50,681 nt of DNA from an uncultured Bacteroidia bacterium (GTDB lineage: Bacteria; Bacteroidota; Bacteroidia; Bacteroidales; UBA932): contig CACZHP010000025.1 in NCBI GenBank assembly GCA_902780935.1, positions 1-50,681 of the forward strand, written 5' to 3'. How positions within the stretch are numbered: the stretch's first letter is position 1; the number at the start of each line of letters is the position of its first letter. The position numbers were made by a program, and so were the translations under genes. This document shows positions 27,995 to 37,704 of this stretch, piece after piece. Below the pieces are notes generated by a model that was not told the DNA's origin, searched no databases, and saw only the letters and a list, made by a program, of their open reading frames with translations.

Positions 27995-28815
27995 TGGATA
28001 AAGAATACTTTACAGGCAAGGTCATCATCGTGACGGGAGCCAGCTCGGGAATCGGGTTGGCTTCCGCCCGCTTGTTCGCGTCCCGCGGGGCGAAGGTCGT
28101 GATGGCCGCAAGGTCCTATGACAAGCTCCTGGAACTTGCTCCCACCCTCTGCCCGGATCCTGAGCGTGTGCTTTGTGTGAAGACTGATGTCAGCAAGGAG
28201 GAAGACTGCAGGAACCTTATCGAAGAGACTGTCAGGAAGTTCGGCCGGATCGACATTCTCGTGAATAACGCCGGTATCTCCATGAGGGCCATGTTCAAGG
28301 ATCTTGATCTGAGTGTGATCCGCTCCCTTATGGATGTCAACTTCTGGGGTACGGTCCAGTGTACCAAATATGCCCTTCCTTATCTTCTTGAGTCCAAAGG
28401 TCAGGTCGTGGGAGTGATATCCATCGCCGGGTTCTCTGCCTTGCCTGCCAGGACAGGGTACTCCGCTTCGAAATACGCCGTCCGGGGATTCCTCGACACG
28501 ATTAGGATAGAGCATCTCAAGGATGGCCTGAATGTGCTTGTGTTCGCTCCAGGGTACACTGAGTCCAATGTGCGCAAAGCCGCTTTGACGGCGGACGGTT
28601 CCCCGCAGGGTGAGACCCCTTTGAAGGAGGAGAAACTCATGAGTGCGGAAGAGTGTGCCATTCATCTCGCAAAAGGCCTTGAGAAAAGGAAGTCGCAGGT
28701 TGTCCTGACCGGCCTTGGGAAGGCTACAGTGTTGGCTCACAATCTTTTCCCTCGGCTGACCGACAAACTCACATACGGTTATATCGCCAAGGAGGCGGGG
28801 AGTCCATTTAAATAG
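27994..28815 (+). CDS. Short-chain dehydrogenase/reductase
   Basis: A 273-residue NAD(P)-dependent Rossmann reductase: TGASSGIG at 14-21, LVNNAGIS, and the catalytic set with a Ser in VISIAGFS and Y156-x3-K160 (YSASK). A C-terminal hydrophobic/helical tail (VVLTGLGKATVLAHNLF) could associate with membrane. It overlaps the oxoamine synthase gene by one base (TAATG), indicating translational coupling. Inferred role: reduce the 3-keto product of that enzyme, as 3-ketodihydrosphingosine reductase does; this is a context argument only. Confidence 0.85.
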   Translation: MDKEYFTGKVIIVTGASSGIGLASARLFASRGAKVVMAARSYDKLLELAPTLCPDPERVLCVKTDVSKEEDCRNLIEETVRKFGRIDILVNNAGISMRAMFKDLDLSVIRSLMDVNFWGTVQCTKYALPYLLESKGQVVGVISIAGFSALPARTGYSASKYAVRGFLDTIRIEHLKDGLNVLVFAPGYTESNVRKAALTADGSPQGETPLKEEKLMSAEECAIHLAKGLEKRKSQVVLTGLGKATVLAHNLFPRLTDKLTYGYIAKEAGSPFK

Positions 28816-28822
28816 GCAAGAC

Positions 28823-30865
28823 ATGAACAAGTCGGAAGTGAGAATCAATTACAGGGTGGTGGTACCGTTGGTTTTGATCTTCGTGGTCCTTACGCTGGTT
28901 TTCCCGAGGAGTGCGAAGTTCGCTTATGACTACAGGAAGGGATCTCCCTGGACCCATGAGACGCTTCTGGCTCAGTTCGATTTCCCGATTTTGAAAAGCG
29001 AGGAGCAGATCAGGGAGGAAAGGAGCAAGAACAAACAGGTGGTGGTGCCTTACTATCGCTATCGTCAGGATGTTGTGGACAACAGCTTGAAAGCGGCGTA
29101 TTCCCTCGATCTTGGCGGTTATTCCTCCATTCGGCCGCAGGTGGTCGCTTCCCTCGAGAATATCTACTCCCACGGGGTAGTCACTGACGAGGGTGTCAAA
29201 CTGGACAAGGGAGAGGATCCCAGCGCCGCGGTGGTATATGTCCAGAAGGACAAACGGGCAGCTAAAAGGCCCGCTTCTGAAGTCTATAAAGAGTCGGATG
29301 CCAGGACAAGGATGCTTTCGGATGTCTCGTCCAAGCATACCAAATTCAATGTCGACTCGGTGCTGCGGGCCCATGGGGTCTATGAACTCATCACTCCCAA
29401 TCTCGAATATGACTCAAGGACTACGGATCTGGTCAACTCGGAGTCTTCCCCCCGTCTGTCAACTACCCAGGGCTTTGTCAGCGCCGGTCAGCTGATTGTC
29501 TCGGAAGGGGAGATCGTCACCGCGGAGATAGCCCAGATGCTTGATTCTTATAAGGTTGAGTATGAGGATAACATGGGATATGGCGGCCCGAAGATCCTAT
29601 TCTGGCTCGGCAACGCCTTGCTCGCCCTCGTACTGACCCTCCTTTTCTTCCTTGTCATTTATTTCCTCAACAAGAGGATATTCAGCGACACCAGGCGGTT
29701 CTGGTACCTTGTGCTCATCTTCCTGATAGCGGTCCTGACTACGATGATAGTCAACAAGTTCGCTCCGAAGTTCATGTACATGGTGCCGTTTACCCTCACA
29801 GCGCTGTACCTGGAGGCTTTCTTTAAGAACAAGATGAACCTGCCGATTTGCGTCGTCTCGTTCATGCCTCTGCTCATATTCCCAGCCAACGGAGTCCCAC
29901 TTTATGTGATGTTCACCGTGGCGAGCGTGGTGGCGGTCTTCGCCTTTAAGTTTTTCAACCAGGGCTGGCAGCAGTTCATCACCGCGATTATTGTTTTCTT
30001 CAGCCTCGTTGTCACATATTTCGCCTTCCGCTTCATCGGGATGATCAGTGACGACCCTTACCAGGCTGTCCTGTTCATGTTTATAGGGTCCATGCTCAAC
30101 GTCGCCGGCTATCCCCTTATATATCTCTTCGAGAAGATGTTCGGCCTGGTGTCCAACTCCCGTCTGCGTGAGCTTTGCGACACGAACAACCCTCTGCTTC
30201 GTGAGCTGGAGCGGAAAGCCCCCGGTACTTTCCAGCATTCCTTGCAGGTCATGAACATGGCCGATGCCGCCGCGAGGGCGATTGAGGCGAACTCACTCCT
30301 GGTGCGTGCGGGAGCGCTTTACCACGACATCGGCAAGATGCTGAACCCGACGTGCTTCATTGAGAATGACAGCCTCTCCGGCAACGGCCCCCATTATCAC
30401 GACGGCCTGTCTCCGAAGGAGAGCGCCAAAGCCATCATCAAGCATGTCCCTGACGGTGTCGAGCTGGCGAAGGAGAACAACCTGCCTGAGCTTATCATTG
30501 ATTTCATCCGTACCCATCACGGCACGTCAAATACGAGGTATTTCTACAACAAGTACCTTAACGAGGGAGGGGATCCCTCAGACGCGGACTGCTTCTTCTA
30601 CAAGGGTGTGAAGCCCCGCACGAAGGAGCAGGTCATCCTCATGCTCTGCGACAGCATCGAGGCTGCCGCCCGCACTTTGAAAGACAATTCGCCCGAGACG
30701 TTCTCCGAATTCGTCGAGAACATCGTGGAGGGCAAGATCATAATAGGACAGCTGGATGAGGCCGATGTCTCGATCCGGCAGCTCAACACTATCAAGGAGG
30801 TTCTGAAGGGATATCTCTCACAGATTTACCATGAAAGGGTAGTGTATCCCAACAGAACCAATTGA
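28823..30865 (+). CDS. pgpH: 7TM-HD family phosphohydrolase (PgpH-like)
   Basis: A 680-residue membrane protein with an N-terminal anchor (~9-28), an extracytoplasmic domain (~30-250), seven membrane helices (~255-450) and a cytosolic HD domain (~470-660) containing LYHDIGKM (H501, D502). This is the 7TMR-HD architecture of PgpH, which hydrolyses cyclic di-AMP in Firmicutes. The family is conserved in Bacteroidota, where the same substrate is plausible but not shown by the sequence. It starts 7 bp after the SDR gene and lies 30 bp before tig. Confidence 0.9.
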   Translation: MNKSEVRINYRVVVPLVLIFVVLTLVFPRSAKFAYDYRKGSPWTHETLLAQFDFPILKSEEQIREERSKNKQVVVPYYRYRQDVVDNSLKAAYSLDLGGYSSIRPQVVASLENIYSHGVVTDEGVKLDKGEDPSAAVVYVQKDKRAAKRPASEVYKESDARTRMLSDVSSKHTKFNVDSVLRAHGVYELITPNLEYDSRTTDLVNSESSPRLSTTQGFVSAGQLIVSEGEIVTAEIAQMLDSYKVEYEDNMGYGGPKILFWLGNALLALVLTLLFFLVIYFLNKRIFSDTRRFWYLVLIFLIAVLTTMIVNKFAPKFMYMVPFTLTALYLEAFFKNKMNLPICVVSFMPLLIFPANGVPLYVMFTVASVVAVFAFKFFNQGWQQFITAIIVFFSLVVTYFAFRFIGMISDDPYQAVLFMFIGSMLNVAGYPLIYLFEKMFGLVSNSRLRELCDTNNPLLRELERKAPGTFQHSLQVMNMADAAARAIEANSLLVRAGALYHDIGKMLNPTCFIENDSLSGNGPHYHDGLSPKESAKAIIKHVPDGVELAKENNLPELIIDFIRTHHGTSNTRYFYNKYLNEGGDPSDADCFFYKGVKPRTKEQVILMLCDSIEAAARTLKDNSPETFSEFVENIVEGKIIIGQLDEADVSIRQLNTIKEVLKGYLSQIYHERVVYPNRTN

Positions 30866-30895
30866 AAATGAATATTATAATTTAAAGAATACATC

Positions 30896-32209
30896 ATGGA
30901 AGTTATCAAGAATCAGGTCGATGACCTCAACGTCGAAGTGACGATCAACCTCAAGGCAGAGGATTACGCTGAGCAGGAGAAGAAGAGACTGGCCGCCTAC
31001 AGAAGGAACGCCGACTTCAAGGGTTTCCGCAAAGGAATGGTCCCTGCTCAGCTGGTGAAGAAAATTTATGGGGACCAGGCTTTGTACGAGTCGATCAACT
31101 CCATCATCTCGGAGCAGCTCGACAAGTTCATCAAGGACAATGATCTCCACATCCTCGGTGAGCCGATCGGAAGCGAGTCACAGAAGGAGAACGAGTGGGT
31201 TGACGGGGCTGATTTCGAGTTCAAGTTCGACCTTGGCCTTTCCCCTAAGATTGATTTCGAAGTGTCCAAGGAGGATAAGCTGCCTTATTACAAGATCACT
31301 GTCACTGAGGAGGCCAAGGCCAAGATGAAGGAGAACATCCTTAGGCAGTACGGCCAGCTCGAGGAAGGGCAGGCAGCCGGCGAGGATGACTATGTGGTCG
31401 TGGATTTCAAGCAGGGCGAGAAAGTTGTCGAGGGCGCTTATGTCGCCGTCAACAAGGTTGAGGGTACAGCCAAGAAGAAGTTTGTCGGCGCCAAGGTTGA
31501 CGACAAGTTCAACGTCGATGTCAACAAGGCTTTCACCAATGAGACCGACCGTGCCTCCATGCTCAAGATGAAGAAGGAGGAGCTTGCCGAGATGGATCCC
31601 AAGTGGGAGGCTACCGTAGTGAATGTCAAGACGTTCGTCCCTGCTTCCGAGAATCAGGAGACTTACGACAAGGTCTTCGGTAAGGATACCGTGAAGACTC
31701 CCGAGGAGTTCGACGCCAAGATAGCCGAGAGGCTTGAGAACGAGTACAAGCAGGAGGCTGACTACAAGCTCTCACGCGACCTGCGCAAGTACCTTGTCGA
31801 CAAGGCAGGTGTCCAGGTTCCCGAGGCTTTCCTCAAGAGATGGCTCTATGAGAGCAACAAGGAGAAACTCTCCAAGGAAGAGGTTGACAAGGAGTTCGAC
31901 TCCTTCCTCGAGGACTTCCGCTGGCAGCTTGTCAGGGGTTACCTGATGAAGAAGCTCGACCTCAAGATCGAGGATAAGGACATGCTCGACGCCGCGAAGG
32001 CATACGCTTCATACCAGTATGCCATGTACGGGATGGGCAATGTCCCTGAGCAGTTCATCACTGATGCGGCCATGAATATCCTCAAGGATGAGCGCCAGAT
32101 CCGCAACATCGAGGAAAGCGTTGAGAACGAGAAGGTTGTGGCTGCTGTCAAGGGACTTATCTCTTTCCAGAACAAGAAGATTTCCGAGGAGAAATTCCGC
32201 GCTCTGTAA
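30896..32209 (+). CDS. tig: Trigger factor, ribosome-associated chaperone
   Basis: A 437-residue protein: N-terminal ribosome-binding domain (start MEVIKNQVDDLNVEVTINLK, with the FKGFRKGMVPAQLVKKIYG signature), a middle segment equivalent to the peptidyl-prolyl isomerase domain (EDDYVVVDF) and a long helical C-terminal domain. Trigger factor meets nascent chains at the ribosome exit tunnel. It is very acidic and basic, as expected. clpP starts one base after its stop codon; tig-clpP-clpX is a classic gene order. Confidence 0.95.
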   Translation: MEVIKNQVDDLNVEVTINLKAEDYAEQEKKRLAAYRRNADFKGFRKGMVPAQLVKKIYGDQALYESINSIISEQLDKFIKDNDLHILGEPIGSESQKENEWVDGADFEFKFDLGLSPKIDFEVSKEDKLPYYKITVTEEAKAKMKENILRQYGQLEEGQAAGEDDYVVVDFKQGEKVVEGAYVAVNKVEGTAKKKFVGAKVDDKFNVDVNKAFTNETDRASMLKMKKEELAEMDPKWEATVVNVKTFVPASENQETYDKVFGKDTVKTPEEFDAKIAERLENEYKQEADYKLSRDLRKYLVDKAGVQVPEAFLKRWLYESNKEKLSKEEVDKEFDSFLEDFRWQLVRGYLMKKLDLKIEDKDMLDAAKAYASYQYAMYGMGNVPEQFITDAAMNILKDERQIRNIEESVENEKVVAAVKGLISFQNKKISEEKFRAL

Positions 32210-32210
32210 T

Positions 32211-32879
32211 ATGGACGAGTTCAAGAAATATGCAGTCAAGTGTCATGGTCTGAGTTCCATGACTCTGGATCGTTACCAGAGAGCTACCGACGCTTACATC
32301 AACCCTACCATCATCGAGGAGAGGAAGCTCAATGTAGCCTCCATGGACGTGTTCAGCCGTCTGATGATGGACAGGATAATCTTCCTGGGCGTTCCGATTG
32401 ACGACGATGTCGCAAATATCATCCAAGCCCAGCTCCTGTTCCTGGCCTCCACCGATCCGAGTGCGGATATATCCTTGTATATCAATACCCCCGGTGGCCA
32501 GGTGACCTCCGGTCTGGCGATTTACGACACCATGCAGCTGGTGGAGCCCGATGTGGCCACCATTTGCACTGGGATGGCCGCATCCATGGGTTCCGTCCTC
32601 CTTTGCGCCGGTGCCAAGGGCAAGCGTTCCTGCCTGCCCCACTCCAGGGTCCTGATCCATCAGCCCCTTGGAGGCGCCCAGGGCCAGGCCTCGGACATCA
32701 TGATCGCCGCCAAGGAGATCGAGAAGACCCGTAAGGAACTCTACGACATCATTTCCCAGCATTCCGGCCAGCCTTATGATAAGGTTTTCGCTGATGCTGA
32801 CCGTGACTTCTGGATGACAGCCCAGGAGGCTCTCGATTACGGAATGGTGGACGAGATCCTTTCCAAGAAAGCCAAGTAA
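32211..32879 (+). CDS. clpP: ATP-dependent Clp protease proteolytic subunit ClpP
   Basis: The ATG at 32211, immediately after the trigger-factor stop, gives 222 residues with a normal ClpP N-terminus ([13 protein letters not shown]); a longer in-frame reading inside tig is spurious. The catalytic triad is S125 (GMAASMG), H150 (LIHQP) and D199 (DRDFW). Conserved motifs [14 protein letters not shown] and [11 protein letters not shown] are also present. The tetradecameric serine protease works with ClpX, whose gene overlaps by one base (TAATG). Confidence 0.97.
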   Translation: MDEFKKYAVKCHGLSSMTLDRYQRATDAYINPTIIEERKLNVASMDVFSRLMMDRIIFLGVPIDDDVANIIQAQLLFLASTDPSADISLYINTPGGQVTSGLAIYDTMQLVEPDVATICTGMAASMGSVLLCAGAKGKRSCLPHSRVLIHQPLGGAQGQASDIMIAAKEIEKTRKELYDIISQHSGQPYDKVFADADRDFWMTAQEALDYGMVDEILSKKAK

Positions 32880-34105
32880 TGGCCCAGAAAGGTTCTTCAC
32901 AAAGACATTGCATGTTCTGTGGCAGGAAGGAATCTGAGGTTCCCTTCCTGCTTCAAGGCATGGATGGTTTCATCTGCAGCGACTGTGTCGAACTGGCGCA
33001 TGAGTATATCACTGACTCAATCCAGAAAACGGCTGCGAAAAGCTCCTCTGAGCGAATCGAGGACAATAACAAGCCAGCGGACATTAAAGCCTTTCTCGAT
33101 CAGTACGTGATCGGTCAGGACAGGGCGAAAAAGATGCTCGCTGTCGCTGTGTATAACCACTACAAGAGGATCAATCACAACCTTGTCGATCGCCCTGACG
33201 ACGGTGTGGAACTCGAGAAGTCCAACATTCTTCTGGTCGGCCCGACTGGTACGGGTAAGACATTGCTGGCCAAGACTATAGCTAAGATGCTCGGCGTCCC
33301 CTTCACTATCGTGGACGCGACCGTCCTGACGGAGGCCGGTTATGTCGGAGAAGATGTGGAGAGCATCCTCACCAGGCTTCTCCAGGAGGCTGATTTCGAT
33401 GTCTCTAAAGCAGAGAGGGGAATAGTCTTCATCGACGAGATCGATAAGATCGCCCGCAAGAGCGACAATCCGTCGATCACCCGCGACGTGTCCGGCGAGG
33501 GAGTCCAGCAAGCCATGCTCAAGCTCTTGGAAGGCAATGTGATAAACGTCCCGCCGAAAGGAGGAAGGAAGCATCCGGAGCAAGAGTTCATACATGTCAA
33601 TACCCAGAATATCCTCTTTATCTGCGGCGGTGCTTTCGAGGGTATCGAAAGGCGTATCGCCCAAAGGCTCAACACCCAGGTGATTGGTTTTGGAGCCTCC
33701 AAGAAGCAAAAGATCGATAAGGAGAACCTCCTTAAGTATGTCGATGCCCAGGACATGAGGGCCTATGGCCTGATCCCTGAGATCATCGGCCGTCTTCCGG
33801 TAATAACCTATCTCGACGCCCTCGACAGGGACGCACTTTTACGCATCCTCACTGAACCCAAGAACGCTGTTCTGAAGCAGTATGCCAAACTGTTCGAAAT
33901 GGACGGTATGACTCTCAAGATAGGGGAGGGCGTCAAAGAATTGATTGTGGATACGGCTATTAAGAACAAGTTGGGAGCCAGAGGCTTACGCTCTATCTGC
34001 GAGCAGATTTTCGACGATGCGATGTATGACGCTCCCTCCTCCGGCAAAAAGACCTTCACCGTCACCCTTGCATATGCCAAGGAAAAACTCTCCAATATAG
34101 TGTGA
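32879..34105 (+). CDS. clpX: ATP-dependent Clp protease ATP-binding subunit ClpX
   Basis: A 408-residue AAA+ unfoldase. The N-terminal zinc-binding domain has CMFCG and CSDC, the Walker A is [12 protein letters not shown], Walker B is [10 protein letters not shown], and the pore loop GYVGED is present. It feeds unfolded substrates to ClpP. The stop codon overlaps the GTG start of the next gene by three bases, so the GH43 lipoprotein is translated from the same mRNA. Confidence 0.97.
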   Translation: MAQKGSSQRHCMFCGRKESEVPFLLQGMDGFICSDCVELAHEYITDSIQKTAAKSSSERIEDNNKPADIKAFLDQYVIGQDRAKKMLAVAVYNHYKRINHNLVDRPDDGVELEKSNILLVGPTGTGKTLLAKTIAKMLGVPFTIVDATVLTEAGYVGEDVESILTRLLQEADFDVSKAERGIVFIDEIDKIARKSDNPSITRDVSGEGVQQAMLKLLEGNVINVPPKGGRKHPEQEFIHVNTQNILFICGGAFEGIERRIAQRLNTQVIGFGASKKQKIDKENLLKYVDAQDMRAYGLIPEIIGRLPVITYLDALDRDALLRILTEPKNAVLKQYAKLFEMDGMTLKIGEGVKELIVDTAIKNKLGARGLRSICEQIFDDAMYDAPSSGKKTFTVTLAYAKEKLSNIV

Positions 34106-35181
34106 AGCGTTTATTGTGGGTTTTCCTTTTAGTTATTTGTGGTTGTCGTGGCGAGGTCTCGTATTACGACAATCCTGTGATGGCAAGTGACTGTCCCGAT
34201 CCTTCGATATTGGATAACCGGGGACGGGACGGTTTTTTTTACGCCTATTCCACCAGAATCCGGTTGGGAGACGATCTGTGCCAGATACCGGTTTACAGGA
34301 GTGCCAATCTTGTTGACTGGGGATTGGTAGGAGAAGCTTTCCCGTCGGGAACCTGTCCTTCATGGGAGCCTGAAGGCGTTCTCTGGGCACCGGATATCAA
34401 TTATATTGACGGGAAATATGTCCTCTATTACGCCATGGGCGTTTGGGGAGATCATGACAAGAGCGCTTCCGGGGTTGCGGTCTCGGATTCTCCTGTAGGT
34501 CCGTTCGAAGATAGGGGGATGCTGGTGTCAATGGCCAATACAGGTGTTGGTAACTCCATCGATCCCAATTACTTCGAGGACACCGACGGACGGAAGTATC
34601 TTTACTGGGGGAGCCTTCGGCATCCCACAGACAAGGAGGTCGGGCGGAAGTCGGGAATATATGTGGTGGAGCTTTCCAACGATGGTCTGTCGGTGAAGCC
34701 TGGCAGCGAGCCCATCAAGGTCGCCGGTGACCTGATGGAGGGAGTATATGTCCACAAGAGAGGAAAGTATTACTATCTTTTCGCTTCTGAGGGCTCCTGT
34801 TGTGAGGGCTCCGGGAGCACATATCATATCATCGTGGGCCGCTCCAAAAGCCATCTGGGGCCTTTTGTGAGCCGTTCCGGAATGTCCATGATCGCCGGTG
34901 ATGACGGCGTTTACGATGAGGTTATTCTTTCCGGCGATACCGCCAAGATATTCTGTGGACCAGGACACGACTCCGAGATAGTGACTGATGATAAAGGGCA
35001 TGATTGGATGGCATATCATGCCTATTGGGCGGGGAATGACTATAAAGGCCGCTGCATGAACCTTGAGAGGGTTTATTGGAAAAAGGGCTGGCCCTATTTC
35101 GAGGGCGGTGTCCCATCCTCACCTGCTCCCGCACCGACATTTAAGAAGAGTCACTCCAGTAGTGTGGCTCATTCTGAATAA
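34102..35181 (+). CDS. GH43-family glycoside hydrolase, lipoprotein
   Basis: A 359-residue five-bladed beta-propeller hydrolase of the GH43 type (arabinan/xylan side-chain enzymes). The blade-I motif [12 protein letters not shown] (D30/D33 region, nucleophile-activating Asp), [10 protein letters not shown] (second acidic residue region) and [20 protein letters not shown] (general acid Glu) are the usual landmarks. A short hydrophobic signal with ICGC (Cys15) predicts a lipoprotein. It begins with GTG inside the clpX stop codon, unusual for a sugar-degrading enzyme. The C-terminus ([19 protein letters not shown]) is low complexity. The exact sugar is not predictable. Confidence 0.88.
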   Translation: MKRLLWVFLLVICGCRGEVSYYDNPVMASDCPDPSILDNRGRDGFFYAYSTRIRLGDDLCQIPVYRSANLVDWGLVGEAFPSGTCPSWEPEGVLWAPDINYIDGKYVLYYAMGVWGDHDKSASGVAVSDSPVGPFEDRGMLVSMANTGVGNSIDPNYFEDTDGRKYLYWGSLRHPTDKEVGRKSGIYVVELSNDGLSVKPGSEPIKVAGDLMEGVYVHKRGKYYYLFASEGSCCEGSGSTYHIIVGRSKSHLGPFVSRSGMSMIAGDDGVYDEVILSGDTAKIFCGPGHDSEIVTDDKGHDWMAYHAYWAGNDYKGRCMNLERVYWKKGWPYFEGGVPSSPAPAPTFKKSHSSSVAHSE

Positions 35182-35186
35182 TAGTG

Positions 35187-35194
35187 TATATTTG
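35187..35194 (+). promoter_or_regulatory. -7 element upstream of the methylase gene
   Basis: TATATTTG, a perfect Bacteroidota -7 box, lies just after the GH43 stop codon and about 21 bases before the methylase ATG. The -33 region (near 35163) shows only TGTG in place of TTTG. Confidence 0.45.
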
Positions 35195-35215
35195 TTGGAG
35201 GTTCAATAATCCATT

Positions 35216-36475
35216 ATGAAGAAGTCCAGCGGTAGCCAGGTTTTAAGAATGCTCAGTTTGTTCTCCGGGTGCGGGGGAATGGATCTGGGCTTTGAAGGGG
35301 AATTTGTCTGTCATAGGAAATCTGTCCCCTCCGATTCTGGATGGATTGAGAAGGCCATTGACGGGGATTGGGTGATGCTGAAAAAGAACAGGTTCGAGAC
35401 GGTTTTCGCCAATGATATTCTCGAGGAGGCCTGCCTGACATGGAATCAATACATGAGCCGTTTCGGGAAGGATCCGTCCATCTATCATCTTGAAAGTATA
35501 GTTGATCTTGTCAAACGCCACCGGGCTGGTGAAAAGGTGTTCCCTGAGGGAATCGATTTAGTCACAGGCGGTTTCCCTTGTCAAGACTTCAGTGTTGCGG
35601 GCAAAAGGTTGGGCTTTGAGTCGCATACTTCGCATGATGGCACAAAACTTCCACAGGAAGTGCCTTCGGAGGAGAACCGCGGGAAGCTTTATTTCTGGAT
35701 GAAGCAGGTGATAGACATCGTCAAGCCTAAAATCTTTATCGCTGAGAATGTCAAAGGCTTGACCAATCTTGGGAATGTGAAGGAAATCATCCAGCGGGAT
35801 TTCGCCCAGGCGGACGGCGATGGTTATATTGTCTTGCCTCCAAGGGTCCTTCACGCTGGTAACTATGGAGTGCCGGAAACCCGCGAGAGGGTGATTTTCA
35901 TTGGAATACGACGCTCGGCTTTGAAGAGAGAGGTCTGCGCTGCCATGGAAAATGGCGATATTCCTGCCGAATATGACCCTTATCCCGCGCAGACGCATAA
36001 ATACACAAAAGACTCAACGGGGGACCTTCCGTTTGTCACTTGCAGGGATGTGTTCGAAGGCCTTAAAGAGCCGGAAGAATCAGACGATCTTTCACAGCGT
36101 TTCTATTCCAAGGCCAAGTACATGGGTAAGCACTGCCAAGGCCAGGCGGAGATCCATCTCGACGGCCTCGGACCCACTATCCGTTCGGAGCATCACGGGA
36201 ACATCGAGTACCGTAGGTTGTCAGCCCAGCATGGTGGCAAGATGACGGAGGAATTGGAAGCAGGACTTCCCGAGCGTCGTCTCACTCCGAGGGAATGCGC
36301 TCTGATCCAGACATTTCCGCCAGATTATCCCTTTGTCTCCCACAAAGAAAACAGCAAGCGTTTCAAAGTCTCCCAGTCCGGAGCCTACAAAGTCATCGGC
36401 AACGCCGTGCCTCCGCTCCTCGCCTACAACATAGCCCGCCGCCTCCAGACCCTCTGGCCTATCTATTTTGGATGA
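35216..36475 (+). CDS. dcm: DNA (cytosine-5)-methyltransferase
   Basis: A 419-residue C5-methyltransferase. Motif I is LFSGCGGMDLGF (SAM binding, ~15-26), motif IV is GGFPCQDFS with catalytic C122, motif VI is ENV (E177), motif VIII is QxRxR-like (NYGVPETRERVIFIGIR), and motif X lies in YKVIGNAVPPLLA. The region between motifs I and IV carries a longer insertion (~28-75). With the nuclease and Vsr genes downstream it forms a type II restriction-modification system, in which it protects the host site; the recognition sequence cannot be read from the protein. Confidence 0.95.
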   Translation: MKKSSGSQVLRMLSLFSGCGGMDLGFEGEFVCHRKSVPSDSGWIEKAIDGDWVMLKKNRFETVFANDILEEACLTWNQYMSRFGKDPSIYHLESIVDLVKRHRAGEKVFPEGIDLVTGGFPCQDFSVAGKRLGFESHTSHDGTKLPQEVPSEENRGKLYFWMKQVIDIVKPKIFIAENVKGLTNLGNVKEIIQRDFAQADGDGYIVLPPRVLHAGNYGVPETRERVIFIGIRRSALKREVCAAMENGDIPAEYDPYPAQTHKYTKDSTGDLPFVTCRDVFEGLKEPEESDDLSQRFYSKAKYMGKHCQGQAEIHLDGLGPTIRSEHHGNIEYRRLSAQHGGKMTEELEAGLPERRLTPRECALIQTFPPDYPFVSHKENSKRFKVSQSGAYKVIGNAVPPLLAYNIARRLQTLWPIYFG

Positions 36476-36593
36476 TCTTTCAAATTGAGTTGATAGTGCG
36501 TTTGGGAAATTGTTTGAGTATGAATATGTTATGTTAATCTGTTGCGAAAATGTCCGCTTTTTAATGCCGTTGTTTTCGTGGTGTGTTTTTATA

Positions 36594-36607
36594 GATTGTT
36601 GACAATC
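36594..36607. promoter_or_regulatory. 14-bp palindrome upstream of the restriction nuclease gene
   Basis: GATTGT-TG-ACAATC is a perfect 6-bp inverted repeat with a 2-base centre, in the 172-base gap between methylase and nuclease. The half-site TTGACAAT recurs at 36638-36645, next to the nuclease start. It could be an operator for timing nuclease expression, but no control-protein gene is present here. Confidence 0.3.
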
Positions 36608-36647
36608 AAACTATTGGGTTAATTGAGCATCTTTCGGTTTGACAATT

Positions 36648-37697
36648 ATGGTTGGTGATATAGAATTAAGAGCTTTTCAGCAATTGATTGACTCAGTGTT
36701 AGTAACTCTTAATGAGAAGGCGGCCAAGGAGATAAAGAGATTCAAAGGGATGTCTCCTTCAGACTTGGAAGTCGAAGTGTTTCAGACTATAAAAGACGCT
36801 TGTGGTGAGGAATCTTTTTTCCAGAAAGATGAAGTAAAGTTGGTCTCCGGGATGAGATTTCCCGATATTCTTGTAGGGAGAAACTTCGGGATTGAAGTAA
36901 AATCGACAAATAAAGACCATTGGACTTCGACCGGAAGCAGTATCGTTGAGAGCACAAGGGATAAAGATGTCGAATGTATTTATTTGTTGTTTGGTAAACT
37001 TGGCGGTGACATTCCGGAGTTTCGCTGCCGGCCATATCCAGATGTCCTGTCTGAAGTGGCTGTGACGCATTCTCCAAGGTATCGGATAGATATGACACTC
37101 GGGGCAGGTGAGACTATCTTCGATAAGATGGGAGTTTCTTATGAGGACCTTCGCTCCTCAAAAAACCAGATAGCAGCTGTCCAAAACTATTATCGGAAAA
37201 TGGCGTTAGTTGAGGGCCATCAGATGCCATGGTGGATATCGGATGATAAATCGGCTGATTCGTCGGTGGGCATGAACATCCGTTCTTGGAGAATCCTTTC
37301 AGCCAATGAAAAATCCAATTTGGTCGCTCAACTTCTTGTGTTATTTCCTGAGGTAATATTCGGTGATTATGAGAATGCGGCCATGTGGTTGGTAAGCGTC
37401 CAGGGAGTCGTTTGCACAAATCTTAGGGATCCTTTTTCGGCTGGAGGACAAGTAAGACAGTTGAATGGTGTGATGTTGGATTCCCCAATGCCGCATATTG
37501 TAAAAACCATTTCTGACAAATATCCTCTGATCGTTTCTCTGCTGAAAGACAAGGACTTCCTTGATCAAATCTCAGCGTTTAATCCAGGTTTGCTTCCTGA
37601 CGTGACCAGTAGGTGGATTGAACAAGTCCAGTCATCACTAAGTCGTGTCGGTGTCAACATACCTGTCAAGTGTTTGTTCGAAGAAGGTTTAATGTAA
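36648..37697 (+). CDS. Type II restriction endonuclease, PD-(D/E)xK fold
   Basis: About 349 residues from ATG 36648 (a TTG nine bases upstream is the alternative start). The nuclease core is clear near residues 72-85: FPDILVGRNFGIEVKST gives P-D-x9-E-x-K. The remainder has no recognised domain. The gene is distinctly AT-rich compared with its neighbours and lies between a C5-methylase and a Vsr endonuclease, so it is the restriction partner of that methylase. The AT-rich composition and insertion among housekeeping genes suggest acquisition by transfer. I do not recognise the subfamily or cut site. Confidence 0.8.
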   Translation: MVGDIELRAFQQLIDSVLVTLNEKAAKEIKRFKGMSPSDLEVEVFQTIKDACGEESFFQKDEVKLVSGMRFPDILVGRNFGIEVKSTNKDHWTSTGSSIVESTRDKDVECIYLLFGKLGGDIPEFRCRPYPDVLSEVAVTHSPRYRIDMTLGAGETIFDKMGVSYEDLRSSKNQIAAVQNYYRKMALVEGHQMPWWISDDKSADSSVGMNIRSWRILSANEKSNLVAQLLVLFPEVIFGDYENAAMWLVSVQGVVCTNLRDPFSAGGQVRQLNGVMLDSPMPHIVKTISDKYPLIVSLLKDKDFLDQISAFNPGLLPDVTSRWIEQVQSSLSRVGVNIPVKCLFEEGLM

Positions 37698-37704
37698 AGG
37701 TTAC

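Noticed and set aside
32088-32210. N-terminal 41-residue extension of ClpP
   Set aside because: It overlaps the end of tig in another frame; the ATG at 32211 gives a normal ClpP N-terminus.
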